Assembly: GCF_029784135.1 (NCBI RefSeq)
Contig: NC_073744.1
Coordinates: forward strand, 76,673,935 to 76,737,934
Length of the DNA stretch: 64,000 nt
Direction: 5' to 3'
DNA from: Toxorhynchites rutilus septentrionalis
Lineage: Eukaryota; Arthropoda; Insecta; Diptera; Culicidae
Shown here: positions 48,718-60,428 of the stretch, piece after piece
Layout of the letters: the number at the start of each line of letters is the position of its first letter
Numbering within the stretch: position 1 is the first letter of the stretch
Translations under genes and position numbers: made by a program
The notes under the pieces: generated by a model
What the model was told of the DNA's origin: nothing
Seen by the model: only the letters and a program-made list of their open reading frames with translations
Database searches by the model: none

Positions 48718-48982
48718 CACAACACGCCAAAAGGCTTAACGTAAGTGCCAGAATTATCTTAAACTAAATACATTAAGCATAAAAGAAATATCGGATAATG
48801 GGTTTGAAATTTTTTATGGATAATTCGTTGACTACATGATAGAAGATACAATAACACTAACCAATTCCTGAAATTTTGCCGACAGAATGTATCAACAATC
48901 AACATAGAAATAAATCGGAGCGAACATGAGAAACAAACGTTACTGCATTTACGGTAAAATACATACTGTAGTATTGTGGATT

Positions 48983-49261
48983 GTGCTCCCTTGGCCGAGT
49001 GGTTAGCGTCATAACTAACATGCCGGGTGTTCGGGTTCGATTCCCGTTCTGGTCGGGGGAATTTTTCGTCAAAGAAATTTCCTCCGACTTGCACTGTGAT
49101 CACGCGTATTCTAGAGCTTGCCACTCAGAATGCATTCAAGGCGTGTTGTGTTATTTGGCATAGAAATCTCAACTAAGTACTAATAAAAATGACGCAAGTA
49201 ATACTACGTTGAGACGGCGAAGTTCCTCTAGGAACGTTAGTGCCATTGAAGAAGAAGAAGA
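48983..49261 (+). mobile_element. tRNA-derived SINE, full length
   Basis: tRNA-like head with A box TGGCCGAGTGGTTAGCG (48992-49008) and B box GGTTCGATTCC (49034-49044), then a tRNA-unrelated body and (GAA)n tail. Flanked by agtattgtggatt at 48970-48982 and 49262-49274. Recent by its clean 13-bp target duplication. Same family as 36854-37058. Confidence 0.9.
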
Positions 49262-49367
49262 AGTATTGTGGATTCTATAAAAAGTGAAAAGAGCGAATGT
49301 GATGATGTTATTGAACACTCTTCCAATTTATTCAGTTTTAAAAATAATCGTTGGTTCATATTGATTG

Positions 49368-50032
49368 CTATATATTATATTTATATATATAACAATGGAT
49401 TTCTGTCTGTCTCTCTGTCTGTTTCTTATCGACTCGGAAACTACTGAACCGATCAACATGGAAATTGGTATGTATGAGTTTTTGGGGTCGGGGGAGGTTC
49501 TTATGATAGTTCGAGACCCCTCCCTCCTCTCTAATGGGGGGCTGCCATACAAATGAAACACAAATTTCTACATTACTCGAGAATTAATCAAGGAAATGAA
49601 ATCAAATTAGGCATATGGAGGTTTTAGGGTGCAATAAATGTTTTTACGGTGGTTAGACACTCCACCCCCTCTCTAAGGAAGAGCTGCCATACAAATGAAA
49701 GACAAATTTCTGCATAACTCGAGAACTAATCAACTGTGCAATGCGCATGTGTTCTATAATTACATATTGACAAGCGTTGTTAGTCCATTTGATGTTTGCA
49801 GTAGCGAAATTGATCTTTGTTCGAAAGAGGAAATGGAGTTTAATATGATAAAACGCACTCCTATATCGTCTGCCATCTATATAAATAAAAATGCATCGCC
49901 GAATGTGTTGATTAGAAGATTAATCAATGAACGGTTCTGCGATTGGACCCATGAACGTGAGCTTAGTAAGAAAACGTGGATGTGATAACGAAAAATAAAT
50001 TTTGGCGGGACGGGGTTTGCCGGGTCAGCTGG
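49368..50032 (+). mobile_element. Non-autonomous Helitron composite
   Basis: Starts with ctatatattata...atggatttctgtctgtct and the phrases ggttcttatgatagttcgagacccctccc and gctgccatacaaatgaaa typical of mosquito Helitrons as I know them. Ends gtttgccgggtcagctgg followed by T (CTRR-T rule, 50029-50033). A second 5'-like start, tctatataaataaaaatg, lies inside near 49876, so two copies may be fused. No Rep/helicase ORF. Confidence 0.65.
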
Positions 50033-50247
50033 TAGAATATATATTTCGTTTCATTTTTATTTTTATTGTATTTTTTGTATATTATAAATAATAATAAATA
50101 CACGTTTTTGTTCAAATTTCCAATGATTTGACATCGATGAAGTTCGTTATAGAAACTCTTTGACATTCCCTAATTTCGATAGCAGTAAAATAAATATGAG
50201 TTTTTACAAACATCTACATGTAAAACCGCGTTGGCATTTGAAGAAGA

Positions 50248-51206
50248 CTATGGTGTGCAAGAACATCCGTCGATTGTGTTGCTCCGAATCCACTCTTCGT
50301 ATCGATTGACTCGACTGTACACCCCCGGATGGTTCGGCTTGGCACATCCTTCACCCCAAGAAACTACACCCGCGATTCGGTGAATATTTTCCGACTCCAT
50401 TTCCTTGTCGATCACATGCAGAGGACCACCGCTGTCACCCTGGCAGGAATCTTTCTTTCCCTCTTCATATCCGGCACACATCATATTATCGGTAATTCGT
50501 CTCTCTCCGTACGCCGATTTTCTACACTGCTCGTTCGACATGATTGGCACCACGACTTCCTGAAGCGTGGACGATACCTGACCACCCTCCGAGGTAGTGC
50601 CCCAGCCGGTTACGATACCGTCGTAACCGGCGTAGGTTTCTTCGGGACTTGGCTGACAAACGGGTCGCAATTTGTCGTTCATCTCCAACGGCTTGTCCAA
50701 TCGTAAGATGGCGATGTCGTTGTCATAATTGATTTGGCTATACGCGCTGTTTTTGATAATCCTTTCCACCTTCGCCGTTATCGTTTCTGATTCATCCTCG
50801 GTGGACCGGTCGTGATCCAGAAAGATGGCACTGATTCTTGCTTTGTTGAAGCCGTGCACACAATGGGCGGCGGTCAGCACATGCCGGTCCGTTATCAATG
50901 TTCCACCGCAATAGAACGATCTACCGTACTTGAGAGCTGTCATCCAAGGGTATTGAACCACACTAGTCTCCATTCCGCCGACGATTCGATTTACCTGATT
51001 CGTCCGACCACATTCTGCCGAAATATGAATGTTAATGAGTATAACTTAGCTTAAACGAGGAATGATTATCGCATACTACACTCGGTACAGTTTTCCGCTG
51101 GCATGAGAGGCGGTGATGGTCGTTGAATTCCGGTAAGTAACTCAAACCACTCCAGAAAAGGGTTGTCTTTTTTCACGACACCTTCTGCTGTCGGTTCTGG
51201 GGTTAC
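50248..51206 (-). CDS. Trypsin-like serine protease, unit B (linker plus catalytic exon)
   Basis: Two exons: 51206-51077 (linker, 130 bp, phase 0 start) and 51014-50248 (catalytic domain). Together they give 298 residues without a signal peptide. The linker carries DNPFLEWF and NCTEC; the splice joins to K-CGRTNQVNRIVGG, so activation cleavage would follow Arg before IVGG. The catalytic triad is intact (LTAAHC, NDIAIL, GDSGGP) and Asp sits six residues before the active Ser (DSCQGDS), giving trypsin specificity. It ends with DGCSCTP. The architecture resembles the fly CG4914-type trypsins as I remember them. No ATG or signal exon lies between its acceptor (51206) and the stop of unit A (51436), so it probably uses an upstream exon, perhaps the one at 58757. 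Confidence 0.88.
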
Positions 51207-51435
51207 CTGGAAAATAAGGAAAGAAAGTGTGCAAAAGCTAAGCGAAAGGAAGCAATGATGATGCGAAAAAGAGTAATGAAAAATGGTTCAATACATATAC
51301 AATGATTATAATGTGGTATGAATGTTGCGAAGCCACCAAGCCGTTAAGCCAATTTCCACTATTAAGAGTTTTAATTTTGTTCTTGTAATAAACGAAAAAC
51401 AACACTGTCAATTAGTTATCAAGCAACGTTTATTT

Positions 51436-52480
51436 TCAGTCCTCTGAACAATAACAAGCATCCGCGGTGTTAGTCTTGATCCAAGTTCGATATCGATTAA
51501 CCCTCGTGTAGACCCCAGGGTAATTCGGCTTGGCACAGCCCTCGCCCCAGGATACGACTCCGGCAATCTGGTGAATATTCTCCGATTCACGCTCCTTCTT
51601 TATCACATGCAGTGGTCCTCCGCTGTCACCTTGGCAGGAGTCTTTCATTCCTTTGTCATATCCGGCACAAAGCATATTGTCGGTGATCCGTTTCTCACCG
51701 TAACCAGATTTCTTACATTCCGCATTCGATTTGATTGGTACCGTGACTTCCTGGAGGTTTAGAGAGATTTCACCGTTTTCCTTCGTGGCGCCCCAACCGG
51801 TCACAATTCCCTGCAATGATATGAGCTAACTTGATTCTCGAATCTTACTTGGAATCGACCCAACGTACATCATAACCGGTGAAGGATTTATTGCTGCTGG
51901 GTAAGCAAACTGGCCGCAGCTTTTCGTTAAATTCAACCACCATGTCCAGTTTTAAAATGGCTATATCGCTGTTGTAGTTGTTCGAATTGTAGCCACTGTG
52001 TTTGATGACACGCTCAACCTTGGCAGTGATCGTTTTAGTCTCGATCGAACGAAGGTCTGAACGATCGTGGGCCAAAAGTACCACGCTTATCTTGGCCGGA
52101 TTGAACCCGTGCACACAGTGTGCTGCGGTTAGGGCGTGTCGATCGGTAATCAGCGTTGCTCCGCAGTAAAATGTACCCCCATACTGCATCATTACCATCC
52201 ATGGGTACTGATTGACACGGGTTTCCGTTCCTCCCACGATACGGGTAGCCTGATTGATTCTGCCGCACTCTACAAAGGGGATGCTGCCATGGTAGAGGCT
52301 CTGTGACGGCTGATTGTAACAACAAATACTTACTACACTCGGTACAGTTCGCCGGTGGAACTAACATTGGGGCTTGGGTGGTCGTGGTGCTACCGATCAA
52401 CGCTGCCAGCCATTGGAGAAAAGGATTGCGGTCGTTGGGCTGCTGTTTCGACGAGTTTTGGAGTGGTGTGTCGTGGACGA
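51436..52480 (-). CDS. Trypsin-like serine protease, unit A (linker plus catalytic exons)
   Basis: Exons 52480-52333 (linker, 148 bp, phase 0 start), 52269-51869 and 51810-51436 give 307 residues without a signal peptide. The linker has NPFLQWL, a short Thr-rich segment and NCTEC, joined to K-CGRINQATRIVGG. Triad blocks LTAAHC, SDIAIL and GDSGGP are intact, and DSCQGDS marks trypsin specificity. It ends DACYCSED. It differs from unit B by an extra intron after TGYD, in the middle of the domain; unit B reads through the same place (GYDGIVTGWG). An AATAAA signal follows the stop almost directly (51434-51429). With the signal exon at 58757-58674 the product would be about 335 residues. Confidence 0.9.
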
Positions 52481-52798
52481 CCTGGAAGCGATTTTAAGTT
52501 CAAGGAGTGTAAAATCTTCAATTATACCTAATAGGTTTACAATGGTTAATTGAGAAATGTCAGTAAAACAAGATTGATTGACGATTACACGATTTATGTT
52601 ATATACCTGGTTTAAGAGTCTATGGCAGATATCAAAAATATATTGTTGAGGTTTCCAACCGAAACCAAGCTGAGAAACTTGTTGAGGTTGATTAGTTTAT
52701 TGAAAATACGGAGGTGAAATGCTCATGATGCGACGTATATGAGTGAGGTGGACTTGAATTGGGACATCGACGGCCATAGACAGGGTTAAGAAACACTT

Positions 52799-53285
52799 TT
52801 TTTTTATTCCATTTATTTATTTAAGGCTCATTAGCATTTTAGCTGTAACAGAGCTGAATTTTAATCGTGTACATGTCACATGGTTATCATATATATAATT
52901 AGCACATTACACAGTTGCCATTCGCCAGTATTCCTTCTATACCATTACATATGGTACATTCACACAGTAGCCATTTAGGCGTAAGAGTATTTTCTTTCTG
53001 TTATTCCGTTATCCAGTTGGACCACCGGACAGCGGAGACAGTTGATTGATCATTGTTGAGTTATTTATAGAACAGTAGCCCGATGTGTCTGGCAGAGCAG
53101 AGCAGTTGTATGGGTGAATCGATCTTATTTCGACCGTGGATCGATCTCCATCGCTGATGATTGTTGCGTGGACGTAGCTATTCTGTAACAACACAAAGAT
53201 GGTCAATGAGGGCCCTGAGCTTTGAACTCACGATCGATCGCTTACTAAGCGAACGCGCAACCAATGTGGCTACGGAGACCCCCTG
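52799..53285 (-). mobile_element. tRNA-derived SINE
   Basis: 487 bp on the - strand, beginning GGGGGTCTCCGTAGCCACAT (tRNA-like head with GTGAGTTCAAAGCTC as B box) and ending in an A/T-rich (AAAT)n tail. Flanked by agaaacactt at 52789-52798 and 53286-53295. It lies in the proposed trypsin intron. Related to 33500-34004. Confidence 0.85.
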
Positions 53286-53417
53286 AGAAACACTTGAAGC
53301 TGGTCAAAAAGAAAAAAAAATATATTCCGGAACATCCATGAAAATTAATACAAATGTAATTAAACGGATTACTTTAACAAAAATGATTTTTTCTTCTTTT
53401 AGTGTAATAAGATCGTG

Positions 53418-53556
53418 AAACCGCGTTAATTCGATTAATTCGAAATCCGCGTAAAAAAACACGTTAATTAGAAAATCCACGTGAAAAAAACCCACGTTAA
53501 CTGGAAAATCCGCGTAAAAAACCCGTAAAAAACCGCGTAGAAAAAAACTGGGTGTA
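53418..53556. repeat. Degenerate tandem of CCGCGTAAAAA / CGTTAATT units
   Basis: Units such as ccgcgtaaaaaaacacgttaatt recur five to six times with length variation. Confidence 0.65.
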
Positions 53557-53655
53557 AATCAAAAAACCTGACTGTAGAGTTTCATTTAATAAAACCTCAA
53601 CTTTCTTCTGATCACTTTGATGTGCAACTGAAAGGATTTTAAGTCTTGAAGACGA

Positions 53656-53664
53656 CTTTATATA
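53656..53664 (-). promoter_or_regulatory. TATA-like core promoter candidate
   Basis: The - strand reads TATATAAAG (53664-53656), followed about 33 nt later by TCAGTT with A at 53629, a match to the insect initiator. It could be a start site upstream of the trypsin units or of unknown RNA. Evidence is motif only. Confidence 0.3.
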
Positions 53665-53926
53665 AAAAGGAACAATCAATTCATGCTTTTGTCTCACTAT
53701 AAATAAAAGCGCTTAAAAAATTCGTGTCCAAAAGCACGGTGTAAATAAACAGAGAGCATGTTTGTTAACACACGAAATGAAAGAGCAGTGAACAGCTTGC
53801 TTTGTGTTGCATGTCAATGAAGAAAATCAGCTGAATATCAGCAAATGCATGAGTAGCCAATACGTAAATCGATCAAAGTGAACAGTGACAAAATTCAACT
53901 TATGTCACAATTCTAATCGACAAAAA

Positions 53927-54313
53927 TGTCCTCCTTCGACTTCGGAGGTACTCAGAAGAGTAAATACGCGAACATGCGGTTTGTGAGTTCCCCGAGGAGG
54001 TCATATTCCGCCCATTAGGCATGTACTGCTAGGAAGATCGCTCCACGACATGCCATTGTGGTTCAAGTGTGAGCGCATCGACAAACAGCAATACTGTTGC
54101 CCGGACAACCGGACCAAACCTATCAGGCTGTTGGTACGCCGGTACGAGTTGTCGGAACTGACCGATTGGTTCCACCAGGTGATGCGCAAGGATGATGGGG
54201 CTATTGGCGTTGGCGAACCCGTCGAGTGCGAATATGTGACCGATGGTGTCAAAAATGGTGTCCCAACCCTGAAAGATATGGGCGTGAATTTGACACTGAT
54301 CAGTATACAATGA
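53927..54313 (+). CDS. Small protein of unknown function, probably with a 54-nt intron
   Basis: An ATG in good context (gacaaaaATG, 53927) and the ATG at 54050 share one reading frame, interrupted only by TGA at 53984-53986. A donor gtgagt at 53983 and an AG at 54035-54036 would remove 54 nt including that TGA and keep frame. The product would be 110 residues starting MSSFDSEVLRRVNTRTCG and ending LKDMGVNLTLISIQ, with the segment MPLWFKCERIDKQQYCC in the middle. There is no signal peptide or membrane segment. I do not recognise the family. An AATAAA lies near 54400. Introns of 52-58 nt occur in the cyclase gene here, so the size is plausible. Alternatives: a pseudogene with a stop, or translation starting at 54050 (87 residues). 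Confidence 0.55.
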
Positions 54314-55439
54314 TTAAGTTTTATTTGGTGACTTTTCGTGTCTTCTATCACATTGATTCCACTATAGTATGTGAAACTTTAATTCATTAACTTACAAAAA
54401 TAAAAAGTTCTGACGGTAGGTCACACGGGTTCTGAATATTTGCTGCAGGTATTATATAGCGTTAAATCAATGAAACAAAAGTTGAAAATCGAGGTTACTA
54501 ATTTTCTACTATTTCGTTCGCCGGATTAGATTAGTTCGCTAAAGTACCGTCGATGGGAATGAGACCCATTCAAAAGTTTTATGTGAAAATACATGTGCAA
54601 ATACATAAAACTTTGATAAATTATTAAACAATAACTATTTGTACTACAGTGAAGTATTATGCACTGGAAGTAGTGAAAATATGTCTCCTACTAAGCGATT
54701 AACAGCTTTCAAAAATATTTGCAATACTTGTCTAGATATTACTAATAGCATTTTTTTTCGATTTGACCCGGTACTGAAATGAAACCCTACACAAATTTAC
54801 AAATAATTAGATGCTTCCCAGACATGGCAATATTATATTCACTTCTGTGATCACTGGTGGACAATGTTCTACTAATATACTACTACTGGGCGTTATTATT
54901 TATAATTTTGTGAGGTATACAGACCACGCAGATCATATCTGATATAATATGTAATTAAAATACAACATTTATGGATTTATCATCAGCTCCGTAGTAATTT
55001 GTATCGGTTCTTTCTTGAAACAGAAGAACAGATACTTATTTCCGCCTAAAAAATAGGAGGTAAATAGTTAATAATTGTCGATAAAAAATTGAAGTTGACA
55101 TTGTGTTGAAGAAGCAACGATATCATTCTATGTGCTCCGTGAGCTATTTAACAAACTCTGAAATCTCAAACTGATATCTACCTTTTGACCATGTACAAGC
55201 ATTGTTCGGTCAAAAGCATTTTCAATCTCAATCTGAATTAAGGGGGGACCCCTGTCTGAAAGGTCGTAGCATCTTTACTTCTTCTGGATGTGTTTGTTGC
55301 TGAAGCTGTCAGAAATGTTCTGCTTCTGCTTGTGTGACGTACCAAGTTGTAAAAGTCGTGTGAATTGATGATGCAAAACATTCGAACGTAGCTCTTCTGT
55401 CGTCGTTTCATTGTCTTTTTTCTCTTTTGACCATTCGTT
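54314..55439. other. No gene recognised
   Basis: AT-rich; includes the AATAAA near 54400 for the small gene. No repeat identified. Confidence 0.45.
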
Positions 55440-56930
55440 TTCGTGTAGTCACAGAAATTTTGAACCATGGAATCATCGACTAGATGGAGAAAATTCCGGA
55501 AGTTTTTGCCATTTCGTACCTTTATCAGCCATATTCAATTTTGTTGAGATCAATCTCCAATTATTAATCGAAGTGTACTCAAGTTACTCGCTTATCCTGG
55601 TCAGATCTAAGGCAACATATAACGTCTCGCGAATCAGTCCAAAAATATAGCTCTGAGATTTTTATTTTATGTGATTCGATTGTGCTATTCGAAAGTCGTG
55701 TTCCAACTACTGCTGCCTGTAATTCCAGACGTGGGATGCACAAGTATTTGAGAGGTGTTAAATGAGTCTTGGATCCTACTAGCGCGCACTCTACAATATA
55801 ATTTTGTTTAAATCTAGAGTACGCCACTGCTGATATATCATTCTCGCTTGCATCTACGAAAACATGGATCTGGATGTTGGAATTGTGAATTTGATTAATT
55901 ATCATTACATCAATATCATATTTGAGTAGCCAATTAGATAGCCAATTTCGTTTCTTAAAGCCAGCTTGAGAGTGTATAAAGCGTACACAGGTAGAAAGGT
56001 AATCAACATAATGTTCTTTTATGATGCATTCGGATATCGGAGTTGGACCTTCTAAGAATTAATATTTTTTTATAAATTGCGTGGAGCTAGACGAGCACGT
56101 CGCTCCAAAAGTCATTATTCTCATGACGTATTCATTTGGATTGCGAGTTTAATTGGTGAGAACCTGGTGAAACATTTCTCGAATGTCGCCTATTAGGGCG
56201 ATACGAAACTCTCTAAATTTATACAGTACTGACAGCAGTGAGTTAAGATGATCCGGACCGGTTAATAGTAATGAGTTGAGCGAAACTCCTCTATGAGATG
56301 GTGCAGCATCCCAAACAGTATTTTTCCCGGCTTGTTCGGGTTCACCACGGGGAAAATCGGCAAATGCCAGATTCGCGGATGATTTATTCTAATTTCATGC
56401 GGACCTAGTTTACGAATGCAACCCTTTTGTTCATTCTCATACTTTTGTTCACGTTTCATTGTTCTTCCAGGCAATTCAGTCTCTTCAACGCCATTGCTTT
56501 GTTAGTTGGTAGTTTTGCACCGTTATATCGCCACAGAAGACCAGTCTCGTAACGATAGTCCTTTCACTGTGTTCGAGATGAGAGTAGTTCTAGAGCTCGT
56601 TCATTGTCTTTTGATAGAATCGGACAGTTGCATTTGGAAATCTCGATAGTATCAATAGAAAAATACATTTTTGGTTCTTCAACTATGTTTTCATCTGTTT
56701 CTCTGGTGCACTCACATACTTGAACTCCGTGGTATGTTGTATAATGGGCTTTAGGTGGTCAGCCGATTGCACATGGACCGTAGATGTATCACCCAAGTCG
56801 TGTTTTCATTTGTAACAGGTTCATTTGTGCTACCCTTTCGGCTGTTGATTGTATGTCCCAAATGACAATTATTGATGCCGATGACAGTGTGAACTTCAGG
56901 AAGCGTGAATTCTCATTGATTATTCACTCC
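55440..56930 (-). mobile_element. BEL/Pao LTR-retrotransposon pol relic
   Basis: On the - strand, in order: protease region (NNCHLGHTINSRKGSTNEPV, about 56890-56830), RT (RIWHLPIFPVVNPNKPGKI, 56360-56290), RNase H-like (IQIHVFVDASENDISAVAYS, LTPLKYLCIPRLELQAAVVG, YFWTDSRDVICCL, 55880-55620) and ADKGTKWQKLP, SPSSR.FHGSKFL (55540-55450). Many stops, frameshifts and deletions. No LTRs were recognised. The order and motifs are those of BEL/Pao Pol. Confidence 0.8.
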
Positions 56931-56968
56931 AGATGGTTGTGAATGGGACCACCCGAAACATGTAACAT

Positions 56969-57160
56969 ATACCCGAATGACATTCACCCGAATGTAACAA
57001 ATACCCGAATGCAACATATACCCGAATGCAACAAATACCCGAATATATACCCGAATACAACGAATACCCGAATATGTACTTACCCGAATGTAACAAATAC
57101 CCGAATGCGACATTTATCCGAATGCAACATTTACACGAATGAAATGTTTACCCGAATGAA
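56969..57160. repeat. Minisatellite of ACCCGAATG units
   Basis: At least ten imperfect units of about 14-18 bp (taacaaatacccgaatg and relatives) in tandem. Confidence 0.9.
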
Positions 57161-57594
57161 GACGGAAAAATTCCGACAAATCAGATTATGAATTTTGTCG
57201 AATCTCCTGTTGACAAATAAGATTAAATCAAAACAACATGAAAAAGCAGCAAAAATACGAAGTAAAATAAGAAATTGTAATGAGTAAATCCGAAAAATAT
57301 ATTGAAGACATCGCTGTGTCATTTTTAGAAATTAGTGTAGGCACAATTGACATTCCGTCTTCTTTCCTTTCCGTATTCCTCTTTAAGGCGAAGAGATCAT
57401 TCATAAATGAGCATGGGTTATGGAATATTCCGAAAATTAGGCAGATTATTTTAACATACAAAATGTAAATGAAAATGTCGGAAGCGGCGGCCTTACGCAA
57501 GGAATTCTGTGGAATTTTGCAAATGACGCCATATTTTTTTCCTCTTTCTTGAAATTTCTCTTCAGTAAGGTTTGCCATTTAATAATGGAATGAT
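57161..57594. other. No gene recognised
   Basis: AT-rich spacer between the minisatellite and the transposase relic. Confidence 0.4.
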
Positions 57595-57960
57595 ATACGA
57601 TCCAACAACAAGTCGAGATTATTCAAATTTACCACCGAAATTCGGAGTCAATTGCCTCAACTTTAAGAGCGCTTGCTGCCGCTGGCGCATCAATTGAAGA
57701 AGATCCAAATCAGTCTATCACACGTCGTTCTCAAGCGTTGGGCATCTCTGTGACGTTGCGGAGAATTTTGCGAAATTATATTGGTCTACATCCTTACAAG
57801 ATCAAATTGACGCAAGAACTGATCCGCTTGACCGTGGTATGTTCGTGAATTGGGCTAAACAACAACTTGAAAATGATCCGGATTTTCAAAGGTGATCGTA
57901 TTGTTTTTTTCGAAATGAATTCAGTGCGATTCGTAAACGTTGTTGTGTTCATGAATAACC
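57595..57960 (+). pseudogene. Tc1/mariner-type transposase N-terminal relic
   Basis: Reads QQQVEIIQIYHRNSESIAST, then EEDPNQSITRRSQALGISVT, ILRNYIGLHPYKIKLTQEL, FVNWAKQQLENDPDFQ and VFFEMNSV, the DNA-binding region up to the first catalytic block of DDE transposases (usually FSDEAHF; here decayed). Frameshifts occur after QELIRLT and near 57890. Nothing of the C-terminal half remains. Confidence 0.7.
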
Positions 57961-58673
57961 ATCTTAAATAAACTAATATAAATACCTTCGATTCTAGTCT
58001 GTGCCTATCTTCATCCAAATTACGGTCTTTTACTCTGAGTCATTTAGCATGTTATTCGTACATCAGGATAAATTTCCAATACTCACGATAAATATTCATA
58101 CATTTTCTGTTTCATCCAACCGATACAGATGAACTAGTTGTGAATTTCTGTTGTAACGGGATATTCTACTAATGCCAAAAATATGTTAATTGATTATAAT
58201 GTATCAAGGCAGCTCGGCTTCGTAACGAATAAACTGTTTCTGTTCCGCGTTATGCATCTAGATTTTGCTGTTTTGACTTTCACCCGCCATTTACTGAGTC
58301 TTGTCGTTGATTTCTTGCCTTGTTTTAAATTTAAGTTGGTTCCATCATTGGAATTATTTAGAAAAGGAAATCTTTGGAATACCCTTATAATACATGAAAA
58401 TTGTATGGAATGAATAATAGTTTTGTCGATATTGACATAAAAGCGAAAAGTCTAGCAATGAAGGGCAATCCAGTGCCATGACGGGTTCCGTCCTTCAAAC
58501 CAGTTCTTTCCAGAAAGCACAACATCTCGCGAAGAAAGAAGAAAGAGGATAATGCGTGCGGATCGTCGAACGAATGACAACCATTCCCAGAAAAGTGAAC
58601 TGGTTTGTTGGTTTGTTGAACTTTATCTTGTTAGAATCGTTTCGCCGTTTTGTTAAGATCCCAATCTACTTAC

Positions 58674-58757
58674 ATTGGCACTTATGGTTCCAAAAGCAGT
58701 ACAGATCACCACCAGACAGGTTACAATGGTTGGCAAATCTCGCAGCGGAAATTTCAT
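58674..58757 (-). CDS. Signal-peptide exon, probable first coding exon of the trypsin gene(s)
   Basis: On the - strand an ATG at 58757-58755 opens 28 codons: a basic start MKFPLRD, a hydrophobic core TIVTCLVVICTAF and a small-residue end GTISAN. This is a typical secretory signal. It ends in phase 0 at a perfect donor gtaagt (58673-58668). The next phase-0 acceptors found downstream on this strand that open coding sequence are those of trypsin unit A (52480) and unit B (51206), both of which lack a signal. I infer it is their first exon, with an intron of about 6.2 kb (unit A) or 7.5 kb (unit B). That intron would contain a small + strand gene, a SINE and a BEL/Pao relic. Another gene using this exon cannot be excluded. 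Confidence 0.6.
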
Positions 58758-59340
58758 CTTATGTCGTTGATTTTCTAGTGTCACACGTATTAATGAATGA
58801 GCTGTTCCTTCAACGAAGCTTACTTGACACTTTGGGACACTTGAGACACTTGGGACGTTTGAGCCGAAAACGGTGGCCGTTTCGATAACACCTGACCAGA
58901 ATACTGAATCGTTTTCATTCGCTTTTTTAACGGACGGTGCGCACGGAAACAAAACAACTGTCACGATTTCGCCACGAAAGGGCCCCGCAAGTAAAATTCT
59001 CCGGGTAGACGGGTATACCAAAGGAGCGCTCCTACCGAAAGCCCGGTCTAATCTCGACGCAAGGTTAGCTACTACTAAGCCCCCACGGCTGATTCTGAAC
59101 GCATTGAACCGTGTGCCGCTTGTTCGTTCCAATGTCGTACCCAGCGAGCGCGCAGAAAGAAAGTGGGCTCATCTTCCTCCGCTCCGCCCACCACGGTGTT
59201 CCTCTGATGGGAAGGCGAAACCAAACAGCTTCACTGCCACCCAAGCGCCAAAGCATCGTTCTCTATTCGTTAATGTGGACAACCGGGACATAGTCATCGC
59301 AATCTTATCCAGGCTAATGATAGGTAATAATTGAAGACAC
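58758..59340. other. GC-richer region upstream of the signal exon
   Basis: Long open frames on both strands here reflect composition. None shows a recognisable domain. The region probably holds the 5' UTR and promoter of the - strand gene starting at 58757. Confidence 0.4.
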
Positions 59341-60375
59341 ATTAGGCGAGGAAAAGGGAAACTGTGTTCGGAGCATAATTTACGATTGAATTAGCTTCCG
59401 ATACGGACTGTTGATGTCAGACAGTTACGAATTCTAAAAGGGTGGTCGTGAACAGAAATTTTGACTCATTTTCGGAAATTTTTGGAGGCTCTGATAAAGA
59501 TCTATGGTGAGCGTGGTTCTGTTTCAACTCTCTCGTAATTAGAAAAAAAATCGATTTGCATTTGCAGAGTAAGCGTCACTCTACAACTTAATGATGAAAG
59601 CTTTACAAACTCACGCTGATTGACAAACCGTCACTCAATAACAAACTTACTGCATTTCAAGTTGCGCCTTATTCACGCTGATTCAGTATGTTGCTGCTCT
59701 TTTTCCCCACTCAATAAAAGACAGGTGGGTAATGTCGGGGACATAACCGGAGTGACGTAGGACTATACAAAGGGGACAGCTTTTGCTAAATATATATTTT
59801 AAATATATTGTTTTATTTTCTTCTGCTACGTGAACCTACCTATCTACCTGAAAAATGGATTAGTTTACTGTTTACTCTTCATGAACATGTTGGGGGTTCT
59901 GAAAAGAACCTTTGGTGTTGTGTTCTTGCGTTTTTTTTTACAAACTTTCTCAATTTTTTCTCGCTGTCTTATAGTTAATTCTTGATTTTTTTTCCGAAGG
60001 CTTTGTACTTATTAAATGTTCAACGCCGGGCATCTTTCGACGTATGCACATATCGTACAATCAAAATGATGGCTGTGATAGGGGATGCATAGGTGGTCAT
60101 CAGCTCATTCACTATCATATATTTCACTATTGAGCACATTACCGTACCTTAAACTGTTTCCGTGTTTCGGAGACGAATGAATTGTAAGATTTGTAGTTTC
60201 CGCAAACAAAGTAAATAAAAATGAAAAAGAACTGAGGTTTTGGAGACGAACTCTACGATCTGTCGAGAAATAAACGAGCTATAAGCGTTCTGAAAAACCA
60301 ACAGTAAATACATGGACGAATGACCTTCGGATTAAAGCCCTTTAAAATAAGAACAGAGCAGCAGGAAATACATAG
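59341..60375. other. No gene recognised
   Basis: Includes the phrase gtcggggacataaccggagtgacg (59738-59761), which looks like part of a repeat but could not be placed. Confidence 0.35.
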
Positions 60376-60428
60376 AGGCGAATGAACTGCAAAGTTCAAA
60401 GCCTCTTAAAAACAAAGAAAGAAGAATA
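60376..60428 (+). mobile_element. 53-bp SINE-tail insertion
   Basis: aggcgaatgaactgc...cctcttaaa...aagaagaata flanked by aggaaatacatag at 60363-60375 and 60429-60441. Only the 3' end of a SINE inserted. Confidence 0.75.

Noticed and set aside
48983..49060. A tRNA gene
   Set aside because: A and B boxes are present but the stems do not close into a cloverleaf, the sequence continues into a SINE body with (GAA)n, and target duplications flank it.
53984..53986. Selenocysteine codon
   Set aside because: No SECIS element was recognised and a 54-nt intron removes the TGA in frame.
58873..59334. 153-codon + strand ORF
   Set aside because: No recognisable domain, GC-rich composition leaves both strands open, and it overlaps the likely 5' region of the - strand signal-exon gene.
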